Shown piece by piece: positions 1 to 5,561 of a stretch of 7,041 nt of DNA. Position numbers and translations under genes: made by a program. Source of the DNA: JBQCDV01 sp051960855. GTDB lineage: Bacteria > Actinomycetota > Actinomycetes > JAJZTN01. Each line of letters starts with the position of its first letter. The stretch's first letter is position 1. The notes beneath the pieces are model-generated. The model did no database searches. It was not told where the DNA came from and was given only the letters and a program-made list of their open reading frames with translations. The DNA is taken from contig JBQCDV010000121.1 of the NCBI GenBank assembly GCA_051960855.1, positions 1 to 7,041 of the forward strand, in the 5' to 3' direction.

Positions 1-835
1 TCACGTCGACGTGCTGGATCTGCACCGGCTGCTTGGGCTTGGGATTGCTGCTGGACGTCGGGCCGGCGGCGCCGACTGCCTTCACGATGTCGAGGCCGTT
101 GGTCACGTGCCCAAAGACCGTGTAGCCGTTGGGGTCCGGCAGCGTGGTGTCCTCATAGACGATGAAGAACTGGCTGCCATTGCTGTTCGGGTCCTGCGTG
201 CGCGCCATCGCGACCGTGCCGGCCGGGTAGACGCCGTCCTTCGGAGCGTTCTCGACACCGAAGCTGTAGCCCGGTCCACCGTTGCCGGTCCCCGTCGGGT
301 CGCCGCACTGGAGCACCGAGATGCCGTCCTGCTTCGCCGTTGTCACCCGGTGGCAGGACGTGCCGTCGAAGTACCCCTTCTTCGCCAGGAACACAAAGGA
401 GTTGACGGTGTGCGGCGCCTTCTCCCCGTTGAGGGTCATGGTGATCGGACCGCAGTTGGTCTGCAGCGTGACCGTGTAGGTCCCGGTGGCCGTCAGCGGC
501 GGCTCACTCCCGAACGTCGCAGCGTCGCTCGGCGCCGTCGTCGGCTGGCTGCAGTGCAGCGCTGCGGCGCTCGCACTCGCCGAGGGAGTGGCGGATCCAG
601 TGGCAGCGGCGTTCGTGGATGTGGGGGTGGGGGAGGTGGCGGCGACGGCGGTGGACGACGATCCGCCGATGGCCCGCCACACGAGGAAGACGGCGAGGAC
701 CACGACGACGACGCCGGCGACCGAGGCCACGATCGCGTTACGCCGACGCCGCTGCACCGCTCGCGCGGCACGCCGTGCCTGCTTGCGCTCGTAGCTGGCG
801 CGCGCCACCTGGCGTGCCCGCTTGCTGCCTGCCAC
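1..835 (-). CDS. ppiB: Membrane-anchored cyclophilin-type peptidyl-prolyl isomerase, C-terminus off the left edge
   Basis: This should catalyse cis-trans isomerisation of prolyl bonds in proteins outside the membrane. The minus-strand frame is open for 278 codons from GTG 835-833, with an AGGAG about 9 nt upstream, and runs past position 1. A very basic N-terminus (residues 1-32) precedes one hydrophobic segment (about 33-53, ending VFLVW), then a Ser/Thr/Ala/Pro-rich linker (about 57-92) and a cyclophilin domain from about 118. Family signatures are VNSFVFLA (144-151), the catalytic-arginine motif CHRV (Arg163), LQCGD (Gln176), NGSQFFI (219-225) and FGHV (His243). Four cysteines in the outer part (95, 128, 161, 177) could pair. 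The topology, an N-in anchor with an extracytoplasmic domain, is inferred. Probably only a few residues are missing. It is divergent from the MBL hydrolase, as ppiB is in mycobacteria. Confidence 0.93.
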   Translation of the reverse strand, partial: MAGSKRARQVARASYERKQARRAARAVQRRRRNAIVASVAGVVVVVLAVFLVWRAIGGSSSTAVAATSPTPTSTNAAATGSATPSASASAAALHCSQPTTAPSDAATFGSEPPLTATGTYTVTLQTNCGPITMTLNGEKAPHTVNSFVFLAKKGYFDGTSCHRVTTAKQDGISVLQCGDPTGTGNGGPGYSFGVENAPKDGVYPAGTVAMARTQDPNSNGSQFFIVYEDTTLPDPNGYTVFGHVTNGLDIVKAVGAAGPTSSSNPKPKQPVQIQHVDV

Positions 836-873
836 CGTCCCCTGCTCCTGTCGCTCGCGTCGTCAGCCGGGTC

Positions 874-915
874 AGTCTAGGCAAGACAGGCGCCTCCGAC
901 GGGCGTCGATAGGGT
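874..915. promoter_or_regulatory. Candidate divergent -10 elements between the cyclophilin and MBL hydrolase genes
   Basis: The 86-bp gap (836-921) must hold both promoters. On the minus strand TAGACT (879-874) fits TANNNT and would give a leader of roughly 30 nt before the cyclophilin GTG. On the plus strand TAGGGT (910-915) also fits. It ends 6 nt before the MBL GTG at 922, so its transcript could be leaderless. Neither has a convincing -35 at 17-18 bp, so the assignment rests on the -10 match and position. Confidence 0.35.
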
Positions 916-921
916 CGTGCC

Positions 922-1617
922 GTGCTTGTGACTGGGTTTCCGGCTGCCGCTTTCGGCACCAACTGCTGGGTTCTGGCCCCCGCTGCTGGCGAGGAGTGCC
1001 TCGTCGTCGACCCGGGTGTCGAGGTCGTGCCCCGGCTCATGCAGACCCTGGCCGAGCACCGCCTGCGCCCCGCGGCGGTCCTGCTCACGCACGGCCACCT
1101 CGACCACACCTACTCCGTGACGCCGGTGACGGCCTCGGCCGGCGTTGCCGCGCGGATCCACTCCGCCGACCGCTACCGGCTCAAGGACCCGATCGCCGAC
1201 CTCGGGCCGGGCCTCGCCGAGGCACTGCAGGCTCAGTTCGGCGCGCTGCCGACCTGGGAGGAGCCGAACGACGTCGTCGAGGTCCGCGACCGCGAACGCC
1301 TCACGATCGCCGGCATCGACTTCGAGGTGATCCACGCGCCCGGTCACACCGAGGGCTCGGTGATGTTCCAGCTCGACGCCGGCCAGCATGGCCAGGAGGT
1401 GCCGCTGTGCCTGTCCGGAGACGTGCTCTTCGCCGGCTCCATCGGCCGCTCGGACCTGCCGGGCGGTGACCCCCGGGTCATGAACGACTCGCTGCGCGAC
1501 AAGGTGCTGCCGCTGCCCGACGAGACCGAGGTGCTGCCCGGGCACGGCCCCGTCACGACCATCGGCCGGGAGCGGGCGACCAACCCCTACCTGCTGCAGC
1601 TGCAGGGCGGTCGCTGA
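922..1617 (+). CDS. Metallo-beta-lactamase-fold hydrolase, glyoxalase II-like (Rv2581c type)
   Basis: This 231-residue cytoplasmic protein has the full MBL metal-binding set. THGHLDH supplies His57, His59, Asp61 and His62; APGHTEGS supplies His142; SGDVLF supplies Asp167; and LPGHG supplies His208. A dinuclear zinc or iron hydrolase is therefore expected. The family is often annotated as hydroxyacylglutathione hydrolase, but actinobacteria generally use mycothiol, so the true thioester or other substrate is unknown. The start is GTG 922, read as LVTGFPAAAFGTNCWVL, which matches the family's usual N-terminus. AGGG at 911-914 could serve as a ribosome site 7 nt away or be part of a -10 box. The TGA at 1615-1617 shares its last base with the hisS ATG, so the two genes are very likely one transcript with coupled translation. 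Confidence 0.9.
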   Translation: MLVTGFPAAAFGTNCWVLAPAAGEECLVVDPGVEVVPRLMQTLAEHRLRPAAVLLTHGHLDHTYSVTPVTASAGVAARIHSADRYRLKDPIADLGPGLAEALQAQFGALPTWEEPNDVVEVRDRERLTIAGIDFEVIHAPGHTEGSVMFQLDAGQHGQEVPLCLSGDVLFAGSIGRSDLPGGDPRVMNDSLRDKVLPLPDETEVLPGHGPVTTIGRERATNPYLLQLQGGR

Positions 1618-3002
1618 TGGCCACCCGCGTCGCGCCACTGTCCGGCTTCCCCGAGTGGCTGCCGGCCGACCGGATCGTCGAGCAGCAGCTGACCGAGAGC
1701 GTGCGGCGGGTCTTCGAGCTGCACGGCTTCGCCTCGCTGGAGACCCGTGCCGTCGAGCCGCTGGAGCAGCTGGCCAGCAAAGGTGAGGTCGACAAGGAGA
1801 TCTACCTGCTTCGCCGGCTGCACGCCGAGCCGGGGGAGGACGAGAGTGGCGAGGACGGCCGTCCGTCCCCGAGCACGCTGGGGCTGCACTTCGACCTCAC
1901 CGTGCCCTTCGCCCGCTACGTGCTGGAGAACGCCGGCAAGCTGCAGTTCCCCTTCCGCCGCTACCAGATCCAGAAGGTCTGGCGGGGCGAGCGGCCGCAG
2001 GAGGGGCGCTACCGCGAGTTCGTGCAGGCCGACATCGACGTCGTCGACCGCGACACGCTGCCCTTCCACTACGAGGTCGAACTGCCACTGGTGATGGGCG
2101 AGGCGCTGTCGGCGCTGCCGATCCCGCCGGTGCGGATCCGCGTCAACAACCGCAAGCTCGCTGAGGGCTTCTACCGCGGCTTGGGCATTGAGGACACCGC
2201 TGCGGTGCTGCGCATCGTCGACAAGCTCGACAAGGTGGGGCCCGACGCGGTGTCGGAGATGCTGCAGTCGGAGCTTCGCGTCACTCCGACGGTAGCGACC
2301 GCCTGCCTGCAGCTGGCGCAGATCAGCACCCCTGATGCGTCGTTCGTGGATCAGGTGAAGTCCCTCGGCGTCACGGATCCCTTGCTGGAGACCGGACTCG
2401 AGGAGCTCGCCCGGGTCGTCGAGACCGCGGCCGAGCACGTCCCTGGCCTGCTGGTCGCCGACCTCAAGATCGCGCGTGGCCTCGACTACTACACCGGCAC
2501 GGTCTACGAGACCGAGCTGCAGGGGCACGCCGACCTCGGCTCGATCTGCTCCGGCGGCCGCTATGACGCGCTGGCCAGCGATGGCCGAACGACGTATCCC
2601 GGCGTCGGCCTGTCGATCGGCTTGAGCCGTCTCATCGGGCGGGTCATCAGCCGCGGTCTGGCGACCGCGACCCGGTCGGTCCCGACCTGCGTCGCGGTGG
2701 CGCTCGCCAGTGAGGAGTCCCGTCCGGAGGCCATGCGGGTCGCTGCGGCGCTGCGGTCGCGGGGGATTCCGACCGAGGTGGTGCCGGCCGCGCAGAAGTA
2801 CGGCAAGCAGATCCGCTTCGCCGAGCGCCGGGGCATCCCGTATGTCTGGTTCCCCGCGGATGCCACCGAGAGTGGTGCCGCGGAGGTGCGGGATATCCGG
2901 TCCGGTGAGCAGGTGGCTGCGGACGCTGGGTCCTGGCAGCCGCCGGCGGAGGACGTGTGGCCCCAGGTGGTGCGGGGCGAGTCGCCCGAGCCCGCCGAGT
3001 AG
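1617..3002 (+). CDS. hisS: Histidyl-tRNA synthetase, eukaryote/archaea-like form
   Basis: This class II synthetase charges tRNA-His with histidine in the cytoplasm and is essential unless a second copy exists. It is 461 residues, slightly longer than the usual 420-450. The catalytic core shows LHFDLTVPFARY (90-101), a motif 2 region with FRRYQIQKVWRGERP (113-127) and GRYREF (130-135), the histidine-specific loop ARGLDYYTG (286-294, Arg287), SGGRYD (312-317) and a motif 3-like GLSIGLSRL (331-339). The rest, from about 350, fits the anticodon-binding domain. Typical bacterial enzymes read RPEGTA where this one has DLTVPFAR, the form found in human HisRS, so this is the alternative lineage. An acidic, Pro/Ser-rich insert (about 69-87) separates strands of the N-terminal core. 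The start ATG overlaps the upstream stop (TGATG). The gene converges on the GNAT remnant with 16 bp between stops. Confidence 0.96.
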   Translation: MATRVAPLSGFPEWLPADRIVEQQLTESVRRVFELHGFASLETRAVEPLEQLASKGEVDKEIYLLRRLHAEPGEDESGEDGRPSPSTLGLHFDLTVPFARYVLENAGKLQFPFRRYQIQKVWRGERPQEGRYREFVQADIDVVDRDTLPFHYEVELPLVMGEALSALPIPPVRIRVNNRKLAEGFYRGLGIEDTAAVLRIVDKLDKVGPDAVSEMLQSELRVTPTVATACLQLAQISTPDASFVDQVKSLGVTDPLLETGLEELARVVETAAEHVPGLLVADLKIARGLDYYTGTVYETELQGHADLGSICSGGRYDALASDGRTTYPGVGLSIGLSRLIGRVISRGLATATRSVPTCVAVALASEESRPEAMRVAAALRSRGIPTEVVPAAQKYGKQIRFAERRGIPYVWFPADATESGAAEVRDIRSGEQVAADAGSWQPPAEDVWPQVVRGESPEPAE

Positions 3003-3012
3003 GCCCGGCGGG
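2991..3012. terminator. GC hairpin at the hisS/GNAT convergence, possible bidirectional terminator
   Basis: CCCGCCG (2991-2997) pairs with CGGCGGG (3006-3012) around an 8-nt loop that contains the hisS stop codon. It is a 7-bp all-GC stem between two convergent genes. No T-run follows on either strand, which is common for actinobacterial terminators but weakens the call. Confidence 0.35.
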
Positions 3013-3018
3013 GGGTGA

Positions 3019-3589
3019 CTACTGCGGCTCGACTACCCGGGTGGCGAGGTAGGCGTGCTTCCCGAGCTGCCGGCCCCGCTCGAAGCCGAAGTCCTCGAAG
3101 AGCTCGACGGTCGCGCTGAAGAGGAAGCGGCCCTGCGCCTCGCGACCGTCGGTGACCTCCGAGATCGCTTCGACGAGACCGCCGCCGGCGGCCGCAATCT
3201 GCTCGAGCGCGCCTTCGACCGCGAGCCGCGCGATCCCTTGCCCGCGGTGTCGCTTGTCGACGAAGACGCATCCGATGCGCCAGTCGGGTCGCGGTGGGGC
3301 GTCGCCGTCACGAGGCCGGTCGTAGGCGCGCCGGTGCTTGATGCCGGGCAGCTCGTCGGGGTCGCCCCACTGCGCCCAGCCGTGCGCCAGGCCCTGGTCG
3401 TCGACGACGAGGGCCGCGTGGGCGTTGCCGGTGCGGACGCGCTCTTCCTTGGCCTGCCGGTAGTCGAACGCTTCACGCTTCTCGAGGTGCCAGCCGATGC
3501 ACCAGCAGCCGCCGAACGAAGGCGTCCCAGGTCGAGGCGTCGAGCGTGGTGACGGAGTAGCGGGGCGCGGCCGCCACGGCGCTGCTCAC
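3019..3589 (-). pseudogene. GNAT-family N-acetyltransferase, broken by an out-of-frame deletion
   Basis: Intact relatives would transfer an acetyl group from acetyl-CoA to an unknown amine. GTG 3589-3587 overlaps the stop of the upstream hydrolase (GTGA) and encodes 24 family-like residues ending in LDASTWDAF at 3518. The frame then runs into unrelated sequence and stops at 3475-3473. From 3516 a different frame resumes the family: FGGCWCIGWH, a long body, the acetyl-CoA loop RHRGQGIA (3252-3229), FEDFGFERG, then a stop at 3021-3019. As I recall the family, about ten residues belong between WDAF and GGCW, so some 29 nt appear lost. The second frame has no ATG or GTG near its beginning, so a functional restart is unlikely. 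A sequencing or assembly error is the alternative. The rest of the second frame (165 codons) is undamaged, so the lesion looks recent. Confidence 0.82.
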
Positions 3590-4302
3590 CGCTCCGGCCC
3601 TGCGCCATCGCGCTCTTGAAGCTGCGAGGCGAGGTCGGCCAGGAGCCGGGCGGTCTCACGCGGCTGGGTCAGCATCGGCCAGTGCCCGGAGTCGATGTCC
3701 ACCATCGACAGCTGAGTGAGGCGCGCGAGCTCTGGGAGGTTGCCTTCCTCGAGCCACTCCCTCGCCTGCGCGGGGGTGAACTCCGGGCACACGAGGACTG
3801 CGGGCACCTCGTAGCGTCGCGGGTCGGTGTAGTGCACCGGAGCCTGGGTGACGGCGGCGGGCACGGGGACCGATGCCTCGACGAACTGTTGCCGTGCCTG
3901 CTCGTCGAGGTCGGACGAGTCCGGGCCTTCGAACGGCTCCCACCCGGGGAAAGCCACCGCTCCGTCGTTCGGGGGGAAGAAGTCCGCGTAGGTCTCACCG
4001 TCGCTGGTCGGCCAGCCACCGATGAAGACGACGGAGGCGACGCGCTCGGGGCGGCGGTCGGCGGCGAGGAAGGCGAGCGTGGCCGCCGCGGAGTGGCCGA
4101 CGACGAGGCAGGGGCCGGAGGAGGTGTCGACCGCGGCGAGGACGGCGTCGACCTGGTCGTCGAGAGTGGCGTTCGCGTCGCCGGCGCCCTGCCCGGGCAG
4201 CGTCAGGGCGACCGGGCGATGCCCGAGGGCCCGGAGCTCCTCGGTGACCGCGTCCCACGCGGCGCCGGTCAGCCAGAGCCCCGGAATCAGCACGATGTCC
4301 AC
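3586..4302 (-). CDS. Alpha/beta-fold hydrolase, serine nucleophile, substrate unknown
   Basis: This 238-residue soluble hydrolase starts VDIVLIPGLWLTG. I chose GTG 4302-4300 because GAGGAGG (4313-4307) lies 4 nt upstream and the protein then begins on the first core strand. A longer frame reaching into the operator at 4370-4385 has no family character. PGLW (7-10) fits the oxyanion-hole segment, GHSAA (69-73) is the nucleophile elbow with Ser71, and DSGHWP places the catalytic His at about 207. The acid is less clear; Glu174 in VCPEF is a candidate. Relatives are usually esterases or lyases of small esters. In the equivalent mycobacterial position sits dhaA, but haloalkane dehalogenases use Asp as nucleophile, so this is not one. 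Its stop overlaps the GNAT start, which suggests an operon. A weak -10 (TACCGT, 4339-4334) is possible. Confidence 0.87.
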   Translation of the reverse strand: MDIVLIPGLWLTGAAWDAVTEELRALGHRPVALTLPGQGAGDANATLDDQVDAVLAAVDTSSGPCLVVGHSAAATLAFLAADRRPERVASVVFIGGWPTSDGETYADFFPPNDGAVAFPGWEPFEGPDSSDLDEQARQQFVEASVPVPAAVTQAPVHYTDPRRYEVPAVLVCPEFTPAQAREWLEEGNLPELARLTQLSMVDIDSGHWPMLTQPRETARLLADLASQLQERDGAGPER

Positions 4303-4357
4303 GGATCCTCCTCGGTGCCCGCCCCGCGGCGTCACGGTAGAGCACGCGGGTCGCTGG

Positions 4358-4386
4358 TTGCGCTTCGGATCGTACACGTGTACGAA
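4358..4386 (+). promoter_or_regulatory. Candidate promoter for a leaderless radical SAM mRNA
   Basis: TTGCGC (4358-4363) and TACGAA (4381-4386) are separated by exactly 17 bp, and 6 nt separate the -10 from ATG 4393. That spacing would put the first transcribed base at or next to the A of the start codon. No Shine-Dalgarno sequence precedes the ATG, which agrees with a leaderless message. Each hexamer matches consensus at only about three positions, so this is tentative. Confidence 0.4.
4370..4385. promoter_or_regulatory. Perfect 16-bp palindrome, probable repressor operator (SOS-box-like)
   Basis: TCGTACACGTGTACGA reads the same on both strands. It overlaps the proposed -10 of the radical SAM gene and lies 7 nt before its ATG (68 bp before the divergent hydrolase start). 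Its layout, TCG-TAC-N4-GTA-CGA, equals the actinobacterial LexA box TCGAAC-N4-GTTCGA except for one A-to-T change in each half-site. A TetR- or GntR-type repressor would also suit a palindrome of this kind. Confidence 0.6.
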
Positions 4387-4392
4387 TGACTT

Positions 4393-5538
4393 ATGCGATG
4401 GCAGGGCCAGACCCTTGCGGAGGCCGACGAGGGCGTGCTGCCCGGGCTGTCCGTCCGCGTGCCCGGCCTAGTGCGCGTGACGACAACGCCGGAGTTCGCG
4501 GGAGTGCGCTTCCACGAGGTGCTGGCGAAGTCGGTGCTCAACAAGGTGCCCGACGGCTCGAACGTGCCGTTTCGCTGGACGATCAACCCGTTCCGCGGCT
4601 GTCTCATGTCGTGTGCCTACTGCTATGCCCGGGGCACTCACACCTATCTCGGCTTCGGCACCGGGGAGGAGTGGCAGCGGGAGATCGTGGTCAAGGTCAA
4701 CGCCCCCGAGGTGCTGCGACGGGAGCTGGCGCGCAAGAGCTGGGGTCGCGAGCACGTCGCTCTCGGGACCAACACCGACCCCTATCAGCGGGCCGAGGGT
4801 CGCTACCAGCTCATGCCGGGCATCCTCGGCGCTCTCGCGGACTCGGGCACGCCGCTGAGCGTGCTGACCAAGGGGACGCTGCTGCAGCGCGACATCCCGC
4901 TGCTGCGATTGATCGCCGCCCAGGTGCCGGTGGGTCTCGGGGTGTCACTCGCCATCTACGACGAGCCGCTGCAGCAGCTGCTTGAGCCCGGGACTCCCGG
5001 GATCCGCGCCCGCTTGAATCTCGTGCGGGCGCTGCGCGAGGCCGACCTGCCCTGCGGTGTCTTCCTCGCTCCGGTGCTGCCCGGCCTGACCGACTCCGAG
5101 GAGCACCTCGACAAGGCCTTCGCGGCGCTCGCCGAGGCCGGCGCCACCGGTGTCACCGTCGTGCCGCTGCACCTGCGGCCCGGTGCACGTGAGGAGGTCT
5201 TCGGCTGGCTCCGGCGGGAGCGTCCGGACCTCGTGCCGCTGTACTCCCGGCTCTACCGCCGCGGCGCCTACCTCCCTGACGACTACCGAGCGTTCCTCGC
5301 TGCGCGCGTGGCGCCGCTGCTCGAGCGACACGGCCTGGCTGGCTCCAAGAGCGGCGGCATCCGAGGCGTGCCCGGTGACGACGACGCGTCCTTCCCTCCG
5401 GGCAGCATGCCGGAGGGCGTGACGTCGGGTGCTGTCGAGGGACTGCTCGCTGGTCGGGTGCCTGATGGCCCTGAGCCCGCTGGTGATGTCCCCGCTGGCC
5501 GCCGGGACCGGGGACCGGAGCAGCTGGCCTTGCTCTGA
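4393..5538 (+). CDS. Radical SAM protein of the Rv2578c family (SplB-like)
   Basis: This 381-residue enzyme should bind a [4Fe-4S] cluster through GCLMSCAYCYAR (Cys70, Cys74, Cys77; CxxxCxxC) and cleave S-adenosylmethionine to make a radical. Other conserved stretches are PFRWTINPFRG (59-69), ALGTNTDPYQRAEGRY (123-138), LTKGT, VGLGVS, FLAPVLPGLTDS and VPLHLRPG, which form the partial TIM barrel. The family is grouped with spore photoproduct lyase-like proteins, but its substrate is not known. ATG 4393 gives the family-typical start MRWQGQ. From about residue 320 the tail is Gly/Pro/Asp-rich and looks disordered, ending GPEQLALL, which resembles a beta-clamp-binding peptide. Its likely control is by the palindrome at 4370-4385. 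It converges on fic with 11 bp between stops. Confidence 0.92.
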   Translation: MRWQGQTLAEADEGVLPGLSVRVPGLVRVTTTPEFAGVRFHEVLAKSVLNKVPDGSNVPFRWTINPFRGCLMSCAYCYARGTHTYLGFGTGEEWQREIVVKVNAPEVLRRELARKSWGREHVALGTNTDPYQRAEGRYQLMPGILGALADSGTPLSVLTKGTLLQRDIPLLRLIAAQVPVGLGVSLAIYDEPLQQLLEPGTPGIRARLNLVRALREADLPCGVFLAPVLPGLTDSEEHLDKAFAALAEAGATGVTVVPLHLRPGAREEVFGWLRRERPDLVPLYSRLYRRGAYLPDDYRAFLAARVAPLLERHGLAGSKSGGIRGVPGDDDASFPPGSMPEGVTSGAVEGLLAGRVPDGPEPAGDVPAGRRDRGPEQLALL

Positions 5539-5541
5539 CGC

Positions 5542-5561
5542 CGCCGGAGCTATCCCCGGCG
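5542..5561. terminator. Small GC hairpin at the radical SAM/fic convergence
   Basis: CGCCGG (5542-5547) and CCGGCG (5556-5561) form a 6-bp stem with an 8-nt loop that contains the fic stop codon. It resembles the hairpin at 2991-3012 in stem size, loop length and position between convergent stops. No T-run is present. Confidence 0.3.

Noticed and set aside
615..660. G-run-rich stretch that might form a G-quadruplex
   Set aside because: It is simply the complement of the Thr/Pro/Ser/Ala codons of the cyclophilin linker, and its G-runs are uneven.
11..880. Long plus-strand open frame opposite the cyclophilin
   Set aside because: It is Arg/Gly/Ala-rich with no family resemblance. The opposite strand has cyclophilin motifs throughout, so it is a GC-rich antisense shadow.
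3500..3530. Programmed ribosomal frameshift as the explanation for the GNAT frame change
   Set aside because: There is no slippery heptamer, and about ten family residues also seem to be missing, which a frameshift alone cannot explain.
3055..3552. Plus-strand open frame that could be taken as a gene after hisS
   Set aside because: It is antisense to the GNAT remnant, whose two frames together show clear acetyltransferase motifs.
3586..4302. Haloalkane dehalogenase (dhaA) based on synteny
   Set aside because: The nucleophile elbow is GHSAA with Ser, whereas dehalogenases need Asp there.
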